Counted from the stretch's first letter, positions 35,324 through 45,658 are shown. The stretch: 64,000 nt of DNA from Anaerolineae bacterium (GCA_023151115.1 JAKLJP010000002.1:124001-188000), one strand, 5' to 3'. Notes: generated by a model from the letters alone, not told the origin. A program made the numbers and translations.

Positions 35324-35968
35324 ATGAAGAGTGGCATTGTGGCGGCCTGGCAAGAGGTCAGAGCTATTGTTTTGATACTTATCAGCGCAATATTGTTCGT
35401 TTTGTGGCTGCAAAAACGTGGGTTGGCCCTGTTGGCGGCAATTCTATTGGGCTGGATCTGCTACTTTTTTAGAGACCCCGAGCGAATCCCAGATTCAACG
35501 GGGGCGCTGGATATTCTATCCCCGGCTGATGGCCGGGTAACAGCCATTGATCAGGTGAATGAGCCAGACTTTATTCACGGTCCAGCCTGGCGGATTAGTA
35601 TCTTCCTCAGTCTGTTCGATGTGCATGTGCAGCGCAGCCCTTACACGGGCGTAGTTCGGTTTTTACGCTATCAACCCGGTGATTTTGCGCCAGCTTTTCT
35701 CAAAGATACGCACAGCAATGAAGCCAATCTCATCGGCCTGGAAACCGCCCACGGCTCGCTGTTGGTCAAGCAAATTGCCGGCATTTTGGCCCGGCGAATT
35801 ATCTGCTGGTGTGGGCCAGGCGACGCCTTGGCCGCAGGTCAACGCCTGGGGCTGATTAAATTTGGCAGCCGGGTTGATCTGTTTTTGCCGTCCGGCGTCG
35901 AAGTATTGGCTTACGTAGGTCAACAGGTCTACGGTGGGCAAACGGTTGTAGCCCGGTGGTCTGGCTAG
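35324..35968 (+). CDS. psd: phosphatidylserine decarboxylase, short form
   Basis: A 214-residue pyruvoyl-dependent enzyme that turns phosphatidylserine into phosphatidylethanolamine. An N-terminal hydrophobic segment is followed by FFRDPERIPD and LSPADGRVTAID, typical of the family. The core is IFLSLFDVHVQRSPYTGVV. The self-cleavage site is in IKFGSRVDLFLPSG, where the serine becomes the pyruvoyl group. The size fits the short bacterial/archaeal type. It overlaps the same transcript as pssA. Confidence 0.94.
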   Translation: MKSGIVAAWQEVRAIVLILISAILFVLWLQKRGLALLAAILLGWICYFFRDPERIPDSTGALDILSPADGRVTAIDQVNEPDFIHGPAWRISIFLSLFDVHVQRSPYTGVVRFLRYQPGDFAPAFLKDTHSNEANLIGLETAHGSLLVKQIAGILARRIICWCGPGDALAAGQRLGLIKFGSRVDLFLPSGVEVLAYVGQQVYGGQTVVARWSG

Positions 35969-35996
35969 TTGACCTGCCGATTTTATGGTACCCCAT

Positions 35997-36025
35997 TTGA
36001 CAATCCAGGGAGGCGCGCATATAAT
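35997..36025 (+). promoter_or_regulatory. consensus sigma70 promoter of the ribosomal-protein operon
   Basis: TTGACA (35997-36002) and TATAAT (36020-36025) are both perfect and 17 bp apart. This is the strongest vegetative promoter in the window, as expected for rplU-rpmA. Confidence 0.93.
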
Positions 36026-36035
36026 CATTTTTTGT

Positions 36036-36068
36036 GTGTGCCCCAGGTATTGGGCGCACTCATTTTTT
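36036..36068 (+). promoter_or_regulatory. L21 leader hairpin, attenuator-like
   Basis: Right after the predicted transcription start the leader forms GTGTGCCC / GGGCGCAC (8-bp stem with one G-U pair, about 8-nt loop) followed by CATTTTTTG. It looks like an intrinsic terminator in the 5' leader, which could allow autogenous control by L21. Function is inferred. Confidence 0.6.
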
Positions 36069-36105
36069 GTTAAAGCAGCAATTTTCAGCCAGGGAGAGTT
36101 GGACA

Positions 36106-36411
36106 ATGTACGCAGTCATCGAGAGCGGCAGCAAACAGTATCGTGTGGCCGAAGGCGACGTGATTGAAGTGGAGTCCTTGCCGGTTGAGGCGGGTAAGGA
36201 AGTAGAGCTTGAGCGCGTCTTAATGGTAGCCAGCGACGGCGGAGTTAAGGTTGGTACCCCGACAATTGAAGGCGCTAAGGTTACGGCTACGGTTAAAGGC
36301 CACGGGCGCGGCAAAAAAATCATTGTTTACAAACACAAGAAAAATTATCACAAGAAGCAGGGCCACCGGCAAAATTTCACCCGCCTGCAAATTGATAAAA
36401 TAACCAGCTAA
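36106..36411 (+). CDS. rplU: 50S ribosomal protein L21
   Basis: A 101-residue L21 protein of the large ribosomal subunit that binds 23S rRNA. It begins [14 protein letters not shown] and ends with the basic stretch [19 protein letters not shown], both diagnostic. ATG 36106 follows GGGAGAG. An in-frame upstream ATG at 36034 lies in the structured leader and was not used. rpmA follows 13 bp later, as in most bacteria. Confidence 0.98.
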   Translation: MYAVIESGSKQYRVAEGDVIEVESLPVEAGKEVELERVLMVASDGGVKVGTPTIEGAKVTATVKGHGRGKKIIVYKHKKNYHKKQGHRQNFTRLQIDKITS

Positions 36412-36424
36412 GAGGAGGATCAGC

Positions 36425-36688
36425 ATGGCGCATAAAAAAGGCGGCGGTTCCAGCCGCAACGGTCGTGACAGCGCCGGGCAACGTCTCGGGGTCAAAAAAT
36501 TTGGCGGCGAAGCGGTGCGTTCCGGCAATATTCTGGTTCGACAGCACGGGACTCAATTTTATCCGGGCGTCAATGTCGGTTTAGGTCGAGATTATACTTT
36601 GTTTGCTATGGCTGACGGCTTTGTGAAGTTTGAGCATATTACCCGCGATAAAAAGCGTATCAGCGTTTACCCCGAACCGCTCAAGTAG
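36425..36688 (+). CDS. rpmA: 50S ribosomal protein L27
   Basis: An 87-residue L27 protein with the classic N-terminus [20 protein letters not shown] that reaches the peptidyl-transferase centre, then [15 protein letters not shown]. There is no N-terminal cleavable extension of the Firmicutes type. It has GAGGAGG upstream. Second gene of the rplU-rpmA-rpmE group. Confidence 0.98.
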   Translation: MAHKKGGGSSRNGRDSAGQRLGVKKFGGEAVRSGNILVRQHGTQFYPGVNVGLGRDYTLFAMADGFVKFEHITRDKKRISVYPEPLK

Positions 36689-36720
36689 GACAGGCTGTTA
36701 GCTTAAGAAAGGTTTTTGTG

Positions 36721-37197
36721 ATGAAAAAAGGTATTCATCCTCAATATTATCCCAACGCCCAGGTTATTTGTTCCTGCGGCAATACCTGGACCACCGGCTC
36801 CACCCAACCTGTGATCCGCACCGATGTTTGCTCGGCTTGCCACCCCTTCTTTACCGGCGAGCAGCGCATTGTTGATACGGCCGGTCAGGTAGACCGCTTT
36901 ATGAAGCGCCTGGACCGCTACGGGTCTCATCAAGCCGATGCGGCCAAACGCCAGGCAGAACTCCAGAAAAAGCAGGAACAACGCTTCTTGAAGCAGCAGT
37001 TGGCCGCCCTTGATTTGAACAGCCAGACGGCCCAAATCTTGAACGACGCCAACATCGTTACCGTGGGTGATTTAATTAAAAAGGTAGAAAAAGATAGAGC
37101 AGGATTGCTGGCTTTGGAAGGGTTCACCCCCAAAGCTTTGGAAGAAGTTCAAGCCAAATTGGCCGAAGCCAGAGCAACTTACTTTGTCGAAGCCTAA
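36721..37197 (+). CDS. rpmE: 50S ribosomal protein L31 with a long C-terminal helical tail
   Basis: Residues 1-70 are a normal L31 of the zinc-binding type: KKGIHPQYYPNAQVICSCGN, then VCSACHPFFTGEQRIVD. Cysteines in CSCG and CSAC form the zinc ribbon. The usual protein ends near residue 70; this one has 158. After a charged coiled segment (about 75-100) comes a domain of about 50 residues resembling the helix-hairpin-helix C-terminal domain of RNA polymerase alpha, with NIVTVGDLIKKV and LALEGFTPKALEEVQAKLAE. The tail function is unknown. ATG 36721 is preceded by AAAGG; a GTG directly before it is an alternative. Confidence 0.93.
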   Translation: MKKGIHPQYYPNAQVICSCGNTWTTGSTQPVIRTDVCSACHPFFTGEQRIVDTAGQVDRFMKRLDRYGSHQADAAKRQAELQKKQEQRFLKQQLAALDLNSQTAQILNDANIVTVGDLIKKVEKDRAGLLALEGFTPKALEEVQAKLAEARATYFVEA

Positions 37198-37200
37198 TTA

Positions 37201-37246
37201 ATTGTGAATTGTGAATTGTTAATTTGGATCAGTCACTATTCACAAT
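37201..37246. repeat. GTGAATT heptamer element
   Basis: GTGAATT, GTGAATT, GTTAATT on the left. The ends ATTGTGAAT (37201) and ATTCACAAT (37238-37246) are inverted copies. Confidence 0.7.
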
Positions 37247-37295
37247 GATGAGCGAAGATTGCCGATGTAATAAGGGTCTCTTAAATTAGTATCTT

Positions 37296-37332
37296 GGGCA
37301 GACCGTGATATGCGGTTCTGCCCATTTTTTTT
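37296..37332 (+). terminator. intrinsic terminator after rpmE
   Basis: GGGCAGACCG and CGGTTCTGCCC pair with one bulge and a short loop, followed by ATTTTTTTT. It would end the ribosomal-protein transcript. The thymidine kinase ribosome-binding site follows within 15 bp, so it may also attenuate tdk. Confidence 0.85.
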
Positions 37333-37346
37333 GGAGATGGCCGGAT

Positions 37347-37943
37347 ATGTATCACCGTTATGATGGCGGCTGGATTGAACTGATTTGTGGCAGCATGTTT
37401 AGCGGCAAAACCGAGGAGTTGATCCGTCGCCTGGTTCGAGCCGAAATTGCCCGGCAAAAAGTCCAGGTGTTCAAACCGGCGCTGGACAACCGCTATAAGG
37501 TCAACAAGGTTAGCTCCCACAGCGGTAAATATTATGAAGCCACCGTGGTGGAAAATGCCGAGCAAATTGTCGCGCTGCTGAGCCAAGATACGGGCGTGGT
37601 TGCCATTGACGAAGTTCAATTCTTCGATTGGACGATTGCGGAGTTATGTGAGCGGTTGGCCAATGAGGGGCGGCGAGTGATTCTGGCCGGCCTGGATATG
37701 GATTTCCGAGGCGAACCCTTCGGCCCGATGCCGCTGCTGATGGCCCAGGCCGAGCAGGTAGACAAACTCCAGGCCATTTGTATGGTCTGTGGCGCGCCGG
37801 CCAGCCGCACCCAGCGGCTCATTGACGGCCGGCCTGCCAACTACGACGATCCCGTAATTATGGTCGGCGCCAGTGAGGTCTACGAGGCCCGCTGCCGCCA
37901 GCACCATGAAGTACCGAGGAATAGAGAGGAAAGTAGCCGGTAA
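37347..37943 (+). CDS. tdk: thymidine kinase (class II, zinc-binding)
   Basis: A 198-residue cytosolic thymidine kinase of the salvage pathway. It has the P-loop [15 protein letters not shown], the Walker B-like [11 protein letters not shown] with its catalytic glutamate, and a lasso-domain zinc site with cysteines in [13 protein letters not shown] and ARCRQHH. The length and motif order fit human TK1-like bacterial enzymes. ATG 37347 is set by GGAG about 10 bp upstream. Confidence 0.96.
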   Translation: MYHRYDGGWIELICGSMFSGKTEELIRRLVRAEIARQKVQVFKPALDNRYKVNKVSSHSGKYYEATVVENAEQIVALLSQDTGVVAIDEVQFFDWTIAELCERLANEGRRVILAGLDMDFRGEPFGPMPLLMAQAEQVDKLQAICMVCGAPASRTQRLIDGRPANYDDPVIMVGASEVYEARCRQHHEVPRNREESSR

Positions 37944-37944
37944 T

Positions 37945-38003
37945 CAGAAGTCAGACAGCTTTTTCTGGCTACTGACTTCTGACCTCTGACTACTGACCTC
38001 TAA
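37945..38003. repeat. CTGACTT heptamers with perfect 10-bp inverted arms
   Basis: CAGAAGTCAG (37945-37954) and CTGACTTCTG (37972-37981) can form a stem. CTGACCT, CTGACTA, CTGACCT units continue to the right. It lies between the convergent tdk and protease genes and might act as a transcript end. Confidence 0.75.
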
Positions 38004-39283
38004 TTTATCTCCTCCGCTTCGGGGCGGGCTTCCAGGGTTAGCTCTACCTTTTGTTCTTTGCCGTTGCGGATGATGGTCAGCGTTACGGCCTCCCCTACAG
38101 TTCCCCGCCGCGCCAGAAATGAGATGAGATCATCAAAGGTCTCAATCTTTTCATCTTCAATAGCAATGATAACATCACCCCCAATTTGAGTGACAAACCC
38201 GTTGCTCAATTCAAAATCACGGGTGCCGCTGCGCAAGCCGGCTTTGTCGGCCGGGCTGCCGGAGATAACTTCGGCCACCAGCGCGCCCGAGGCTTTGGGT
38301 AACTTCATCTCCTCGGCAATCTCTGGCGTGACCGTACTGCCCGAAAAGCCAATCCAGGGATGTTGATACTTGCCACCGTTAATCAGGCTGGGCACCACCC
38401 GCACCACCAAATTTGAGGGAATGGCAAAGCCGACGCCCAAAAAGCTGCGTTCGCCCAGCGCCGTGCGACGGGGCACGATAGCAGTGTTAACCCCAATCAC
38501 TTCGCCCTGAGAGTTGAGCAGCGGGCCGCCGGAGTTGCCGGGATTAATGGCCGCGTCGGTTTGGACAATTTCGGGGATACGAAACGCGCCGCTTTCGGTG
38601 GGCAGGCTGCGTTTGAGGGCGCTGATAATGCCGCTGGTCAGAGTGCCGGACAGTCCAAAGGGATTGCCAATGGCGACCGCCCGCTGCCCCACATGCAACT
38701 GATCCGAGTCGCCCCAGGCGACCGGGCGCAGCACTTCTGGCGGCAGGTCAACCTTGACCACGGCCAGGTCGCTGTCGGGGTCAGTTCCTATCACCTCTGC
38801 CTCGGCGGAGGAACCATCGTAAAACGTTACTTCGACTTTGGTAGCCTCGGCAATCACATGGTTGTTGGTGATAATGTGGCCTTCGGTATCATAAATAAAG
38901 CCGGAGCCCTGGCCCTGAGTCGGAAAAATTTCTTCTTCGGGTCCCAGCACCGTCCCTTCTTCTTCCACTGTGACCACAATATTCACTACCGAAGGATTGA
39001 CCCGCTCATACAAGTTAATCAACAGCAATTCTTCGGCATCGGCTTCGGCAATGGCTTCGGGGGGCAGCGGAGTGGGTTCGGGGGCCAGGGTGGATGGGGT
39101 TTGCAAACCTACCTGGGCGTCTTCTAATTCATTTTCGTTGTCCCCCGGCTGGGTCGCGGTTTCAGCGGAGTCGGCGGCTGGGGTGTCGTCGTTCAAGGAG
39201 AGCGATGAAAACAGCGGACCAAAATTACAGGCAGTTGTAATAAAAACCAGCAAGCTTACCAAAATGAGGCGTAGTCGAAACAA
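38000..39283 (-). CDS. HtrA/DegP-like serine protease with PDZ domain
   Basis: A 427-residue envelope protease. The N-terminus is a signal peptide ending at a cysteine (LVSLLVFITTAC), so a lipoprotein is possible though the lipobox is imperfect. A low-complexity Pro/Glu-rich spacer precedes the trypsin-like domain with the complete triad: TNNHVI, DPDSDLAVVKV and INPGNSGGPLLN. One PDZ domain follows (VISGSPADKAGLRSG ... IIAIEDEKIETFDDL). It degrades or refolds damaged exported proteins. Its promoter region is the spacer 39284-39410. Confidence 0.95.
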   Translation of the reverse strand: MFRLRLILVSLLVFITTACNFGPLFSSLSLNDDTPAADSAETATQPGDNENELEDAQVGLQTPSTLAPEPTPLPPEAIAEADAEELLLINLYERVNPSVVNIVVTVEEEGTVLGPEEEIFPTQGQGSGFIYDTEGHIITNNHVIAEATKVEVTFYDGSSAEAEVIGTDPDSDLAVVKVDLPPEVLRPVAWGDSDQLHVGQRAVAIGNPFGLSGTLTSGIISALKRSLPTESGAFRIPEIVQTDAAINPGNSGGPLLNSQGEVIGVNTAIVPRRTALGERSFLGVGFAIPSNLVVRVVPSLINGGKYQHPWIGFSGSTVTPEIAEEMKLPKASGALVAEVISGSPADKAGLRSGTRDFELSNGFVTQIGGDVIIAIEDEKIETFDDLISFLARRGTVGEAVTLTIIRNGKEQKVELTLEARPEAEEIN

Positions 39284-39307
39284 AGTACCCTCCTGCCAAA
39301 ATATAGC

Positions 39308-39342
39308 GATAGCAGGTAACTAACCCTATGTTACCTGCTATC
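39308..39342. repeat. perfect 13-bp inverted repeat upstream of the protease
   Basis: GATAGCAGGTAAC and GTTACCTGCTATC are separated by 9 bp. It lies 25-60 bp upstream of the protease start and downstream of the metallopeptidase promoter side. It could be an operator or another word-repeat hairpin. Confidence 0.7.
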
Positions 39343-39410
39343 TTGTGTCGTGATTGGTTGCTATAAGTTATATCCCAAGAAAATTAAATGTAAATGAAGC
39401 AGCCAACTTC

Positions 39411-40130
39411 CTAATCGTTTCGCCGCCCCATGCCCACGAGGATAAAGACCCAGCGGGCCAACTCCAAAATGGCCGCCAGCGCCGCGACCACATAAGTCCA
39501 GGCGGCGGCGTTAAGCACGCTGCTCACCCCGGCCAGTTCGCGCTGGTCAACAACATTATACTGGTAGAGCAGCTTTTTGGCTCTGGCGCTGGCATCCAGT
39601 TCAACCGGCAGGGTGACAATGGCAAAAAAAGCAACCACAGCATACAAGGCCACCCCAAACCAGGCCAGGGTCAGGCCCAGATTGGTTACGCCGAGCAGGG
39701 TTTCCAGAAAAATACCACCAATGATAATCAGCGGCCCCAGCCAACTGCCAAACTGCACCGCCGGAACCAGGGTGCTGCGGAGTTGCAACGGCACGTAGCC
39801 GGTAGCATGCTGCAAAGCGTGCCCGGCTTCGTGCGCCGCTACGCCTACCGCCGCTACCGATGGAACACGGGCCACGTCGGGCGAGAGACGTAAGGTGCGG
39901 CTGCGCGGGTCATAGTGGTCGCTCAGAAAACCTTGCGTTTCCTCCACCGTCACATCATACAAGCCGTTGGTATCCAAAATTTGGCGGGCCACCTGCGCCC
40001 CGGTCAACCCACGCATGGTTCTGACCTGGGCATATTGGTTAAATTTACTTTTGACCATCGCCTGGGCGATAAAACCCAAAATCAGCGCCGGAAGCAAAAA
40101 ACACAAAAACGTTGAGTCGTAGAAAAACAT
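39411..40130 (-). CDS. membrane zinc metallopeptidase (YugP-like)
   Basis: A 239-residue protein of the neutral zinc metallopeptidase family (Peptidase_Mx / YugP). The zinc motif HEAGHALQHATGY lies after a first membrane helix (FLLPALILGFIAQAMV). Two or three more hydrophobic segments follow (LGPLIIIGGIFLETLLG and YAVVAFFAIVTLPVEL). The substrate is unknown. It is oriented like the protease upstream of it and probably has its own promoter. Confidence 0.92.
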   Translation of the reverse strand: MFFYDSTFLCFLLPALILGFIAQAMVKSKFNQYAQVRTMRGLTGAQVARQILDTNGLYDVTVEETQGFLSDHYDPRSRTLRLSPDVARVPSVAAVGVAAHEAGHALQHATGYVPLQLRSTLVPAVQFGSWLGPLIIIGGIFLETLLGVTNLGLTLAWFGVALYAVVAFFAIVTLPVELDASARAKKLLYQYNVVDQRELAGVSSVLNAAAWTYVVAALAAILELARWVFILVGMGRRND

Positions 40131-40357
40131 TTAAATACCCTCCAAGATAAACCTGATACGTACTCTTCTTGATGAAGTATTATACTCAGCTTATGTTAGA
40201 AATAAATTAGACCCGGCTATAAAAACAAACATTTCTACCGAAACGGGGCATGCTGACAAGGCAAAATCGCCTTAATTGGCAATCCTTAAAGGAAAGAGTA
40301 AAATAGTTTCATAATGTCTCATTGTTGATACTTGATACTATTTTAAGGAGTTTTATC

Positions 40358-43060
<2,703 letters not shown>

Positions 43061-43121
43061 ATTTTAGGGTACTTTACCCTACACCCCATTTTATCCACTT
43101 CATTACGCTCGTGTTGCATTA

Positions 43122-43212
43122 AGAGCCTATCCGAAAAACGGCCGGGTGGCATCCCTATGCCAACCGGTGACGCAGAGGAATGCGTCACTACGCGGTTATT
43201 CGGATAGACTCT
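43122..43212. repeat. 91-bp MITE-like element with inverted ends
   Basis: The ends AGAGCCTATCCGAAAAAC and GTTATTCGGATAGACTCT are near-perfect inverted copies. Inside is a second hairpin, GTGACGC / GCGTCAC (43167-43188). There is no coding capacity. The ends resemble insertion-sequence termini, so this may be a non-autonomous transposable element. Confidence 0.7.
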
Positions 43213-43235
43213 AAATCAGGTAACTACTCAGCCGT

Positions 43236-43330
43236 GTCATTTCGAGCGACGTTAGGAGCGAGAAATCTCCTCACCCGTGGGTTGCAGACAACGGTCTCGG
43301 AGATTTCTCGGCTTTTAACCGCGAAATGAC
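43236..43330. repeat. hairpin repeat with GTCATTTCGAG / GCGAAATGAC ends
   Basis: About 95 bp with inner inverted AGAAATCTCC / GGAGATTTCT arms. The flanks (AACTACTCAGCCGT) match the inverted copy at 54940-55052. With the element at 43122 it fills the 608-bp gap 43061-43668, which otherwise holds only an SARP-like promoter. Confidence 0.85.
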
Positions 43331-43554
43331 ATGAGGGGTGAACAGTTGCCTTTTCCCCTTTATTTACCATCGCTTTGTTAGTCAATTCTTATCATCTCAT
43401 CTCGATAATGACCTCTTTTGGTCAATTTGTTGGGTAGCCCACCCCAAATTTGCTGACCGGATCGAAGATAGTGCCCCAGGCCAGCACCCTCGCCCCTTTT
43501 GCTTCACTGGACTTGATTGAACGACAGTAGAACAAGAAAACCTACGCCCACTGT

Positions 43555-43610
43555 GGAGCGCCTTTTGGTGCGCTTGCCGCAACGTTCCCGGTGCGAGCAG
43601 CGGTTATGAT
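43555..43610 (+). promoter_or_regulatory. SARP-type promoter 1 (four heptads + TATGAT)
   Basis: Heptads GGAGCGC (43555), GGTGCGC (43567), GCAACGT (43579) and GGTGCGA (43590) start 12, 12 and 11 bp apart. After the last heptad come exactly 8 bp and then TATGAT at 43605-43610. There is no separate -35 box. It drives the LmbE-like gene at 43669. Confidence 0.8.
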
Positions 43611-43668
43611 AGAGCCATCATCAATCTTTGATAACCCTTAAATTTCTTACCCTTTGAGTACAAAAGCA

Positions 43669-44070
43669 ATGGACAATAAACCCTTAAACCTCATGTGCAT
43701 CCTGGCCCACCCCGACGATGAGTCGTTAGCTACGGGCGGTATCCTGGCGAAATATGCCGCCGCCGGAGTCCAAACCTACTTGGTCATGGCCACTCGCGGC
43801 GAGCGCGGCTGGACCGGCCCGGCCGCCAAATATCCCGGTCCCCAGGTATTGGGCCGTTTACGCGAGGCCGAACTACGGGCAGCGACCCATACGCTGGGCC
43901 TGCGCGAGGTTATTTTTTTGGATTATCAGGATGGGGAGTTGGACCAGGCCGATTCCACCGAGGCCATCGGCAAAATTGTGACCCAGTTGCGCCGCCTGCG
44001 CCCGGAGGTCGTCGTTACGCTTGATCCCCAGGGCATTTACGGCCATCCCGGCCCCAGCCGGGTCAGATGA
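43669..44070 (+). CDS. LmbE/PIG-L deacetylase, C-terminally truncated
   Basis: The first 133 residues of a zinc-dependent N-acetylglucosaminyl deacetylase-like protein (the family includes MshB and BshB of thiol synthesis). The metal motif LAHPDDES is at residues 13-20 of this start, and the second site begins as GIYGHP. Where the family continues with D-H-x-x-x-S the chain reads GPSRVR and stops, so about 100 C-terminal residues and the third metal ligand are missing. The ATG at 43669 is used; an in-frame TTG at 43654 is possible. The last codons overlap the next gene, which itself lacks an N-terminus. This looks like a deletion scar, and activity is doubtful. Confidence 0.75.
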   Translation: MDNKPLNLMCILAHPDDESLATGGILAKYAAAGVQTYLVMATRGERGWTGPAAKYPGPQVLGRLREAELRAATHTLGLREVIFLDYQDGELDQADSTEAIGKIVTQLRRLRPEVVVTLDPQGIYGHPGPSRVR

Positions 44071-44696
44071 CGGTTGATGCCGTCAACGATCGCCAAGTTG
44101 CCGACCGCGCCCAGGCCACGCCGGCTGAACTCATCGCCGAACTGCGCCGGGTGGGACCCAGGGCCATCGCCAACCGGCAGCAAATTCCGGCTTTTGTCCG
44201 CGGGCTTCGTTTCGATGCCGAGGCGTTCCTCTATGCCTGGCGTCCTCTGGATATGTGGCGCGCCCTGCGCTGGCCTTATGGACCTATCGCGCCGGGAACG
44301 ATGCGGCTGGACTACATCACCGACCTGATTTATATCCGCGATACCTGGATGCACCGCATGGACATTTGCCTGGCCACCGGACGGGAAATGGTCTTGACCG
44401 ATGCCCATGATGGCCGGATGATGGCCCTGGTCATGCGCGACCTGGCCGGTCTGTTCAAACATGTTCTTGAGGGGGAGACCATCGCTTATGATATTCCGGG
44501 ACCGGGCGGCGGCTGTTGGAAAATTGGGCCGGCCTCTACCCCGGCGGCAACCATCCAGATTGGAGACTTTTTAATCTCTAATCTCCAATCTCCTGACATG
44601 CGCAAAGTTATTTCTGGACAGATCCTTGGTATTTTGCCACCAGGGTTTTGGCTTCAGGGCGATGCTTGGCAGGCACCGGGATATAGACTTCCTTAG
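44067..44696 (+). CDS. mycothiol-dependent maleylpyruvate-isomerase-like (DinB fold), truncated both ends
   Basis: A 209-residue frame. Its centre matches the maleylpyruvate isomerase / DinB-like family: ATPAELIAELRRVG, then LDYITDLIYIRDTWMHRMDI and HDGRMMALVMRDLAG. The N-terminal third of that family (the first helix with its metal histidine) is absent; the frame begins inside it with NDRQVADRAQ, directly at the LmbE break. Near residue 165 an AATCTCC heptamer tract (44557-44593) replaces the normal end. The frame then runs into the convergent gene. It is probably a remnant and likely non-functional. Confidence 0.6.
   Translation: MTVDAVNDRQVADRAQATPAELIAELRRVGPRAIANRQQIPAFVRGLRFDAEAFLYAWRPLDMWRALRWPYGPIAPGTMRLDYITDLIYIRDTWMHRMDICLATGREMVLTDAHDGRMMALVMRDLAGLFKHVLEGETIAYDIPGPGGGCWKIGPASTPAATIQIGDFLISNLQSPDMRKVISGQILGILPPGFWLQGDAWQAPGYRLP
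44557..44593. repeat. AATCTCC / GGAGATT heptamer hairpin at a gene end
   Basis: The left word GATTGGAGA pairs with TCTCTAA, TCTCCAA, TCTCC on the right. The tract cuts the C-terminus of the DinB-like frame. Confidence 0.7.
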
Positions 44697-45420
44697 TACC
44701 CCGGCCGTTACGGCGGCGATAGGCCGATACAAAATGCAAGCGGGAGGGTGATGGGGCGATATAGGTCACCTTTTCCAGCCACAGGTTGAAGCCTCGCAAG
44801 GGAATGAAGCGGCCAAACATGAGCACACCGTTGGGGCCAAACAAAATCTCCCCGGCCTCCAGATCAGCGGCGGCGTAACGCGCCCTCACGTTCAAAAACT
44901 CCAGGTAACTTATCAGGCTGACCACCAGACCGGCTCCGAGTAAAATCCCCCCCATAGCCCAGGCCAGGATCAGGGAGAAAAAGGCAAAGAGGACCGCGCC
45001 GGCGCCGGCCAGGCCAAACGAAAAGCCGATGAACAGCTTAACCTCGCTGCTCAGGCGGGCCAACTCGCTCTTGAGGAAGGCCCGGTACTCGGCGACCGTA
45101 CATTCCCAACGAGCCAACATGTGGCCCGCCTCCAACTCGCCAATCTCCTGCTCGTAGGCCTGCCCTTGTCCGTGCCCGAATAAGAGGATGATGAAGGCGG
45201 CCAACATCACCCCAGTGGTGAGGCCGATGAACGCCAAGTTCTCCGGCTTATACTGGAACACCGCCAGCAGTATCATCGGGATGGCAGCGGCAATAAGAAT
45301 CTGCGCCGCCAGAATCCATCCGCGCAGGGGGTTACGCGGATAGGGACGCAGCAAAAGCCACAGCCCACCCACAGCCAAACTGCTCACGCTTAGCCACAGC
45401 AATATATTCAGCATCTCCAT
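44608..45420 (-). CDS. membrane protein of unknown function
   Basis: A 270-residue protein with four or five hydrophobic helices in two groups: ILLWLSVSSLAVGGLWLLL and AFIGLTTGVMLAAFIILLFG near the N-terminus, then VLFAFFSLILAWAMGGILLG near residue 150. The last 80 residues are a soluble, basic domain (LRGFNLWLEKVTYIAPSPS ... VYIPVPAKHRPEA). No family is recognised. ATG 45420 follows AGGAG. A weaker SARP-like site lies upstream on the same strand (45456-45499), so it may belong to the local regulon. Confidence 0.75.
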   Translation of the reverse strand: MEMLNILLWLSVSSLAVGGLWLLLRPYPRNPLRGWILAAQILIAAAIPMILLAVFQYKPENLAFIGLTTGVMLAAFIILLFGHGQGQAYEQEIGELEAGHMLARWECTVAEYRAFLKSELARLSSEVKLFIGFSFGLAGAGAVLFAFFSLILAWAMGGILLGAGLVVSLISYLEFLNVRARYAAADLEAGEILFGPNGVLMFGRFIPLRGFNLWLEKVTYIAPSPSRLHFVSAYRRRNGRGTKEVYIPVPAKHRPEAKTLVAKYQGSVQK

Positions 45421-45455
45421 TTTTGCTCCTAATTTATTAGGCTGTTTTTGTTTAC

Positions 45456-45499
45456 AGTTTAGCCGGAGGGCGTCTTCTGCTCGTTACGGCAGGCGTTAC
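45456..45499 (-). promoter_or_regulatory. weak SARP-type promoter candidate on the reverse strand
   Basis: Reading the minus strand: GTAACGC (45499-45493), GTAACGA (45487-45481) and AAGACGC (45476-45470), spaced 12 and 11 bp, then 8 bp to TAAACT (45461-45456). The geometry equals the 57.4-kb site, but the boxes are weaker. Confidence 0.35.
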
Positions 45500-45558
45500 A
45501 AACCCACCGGCGTCCTTTGGCGCGGGGAGAGTAGGGCAAGAAAACCCAAGCAGATTGT

Positions 45559-45614
45559 GGAGCGCTTTTTGGTGCGTTTGCCGCAACGTTGCTGGTACGC
45601 CTGACCGTTATAAT
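45559..45614 (+). promoter_or_regulatory. SARP-type promoter 2 (four heptads + TATAAT)
   Basis: Heptads GGAGCGC (45559), GGTGCGT (45571), GCAACGT (45583) and GGTACGC (45594), spaced 12, 12 and 11 bp, then 8 bp and a perfect TATAAT at 45609-45614. About 90 bp around it are clearly related to the 43.5-kb promoter. Confidence 0.85.
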
Positions 45615-45658
45615 ACGAGCATCATCACTGAAATCAAAAAGAAGGGAAATCATTCACT

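Noticed and set aside
43065..43081. Perfect palindrome after aconitase as a terminator
   Set aside because: Stem of 7 bp with a 3-nt loop and no T-run.
43338..43520. 60-codon open frame in the gap after aconitase
   Set aside because: No ribosome-binding site and no protein-like pattern; the gap is explained by repeats and a promoter.
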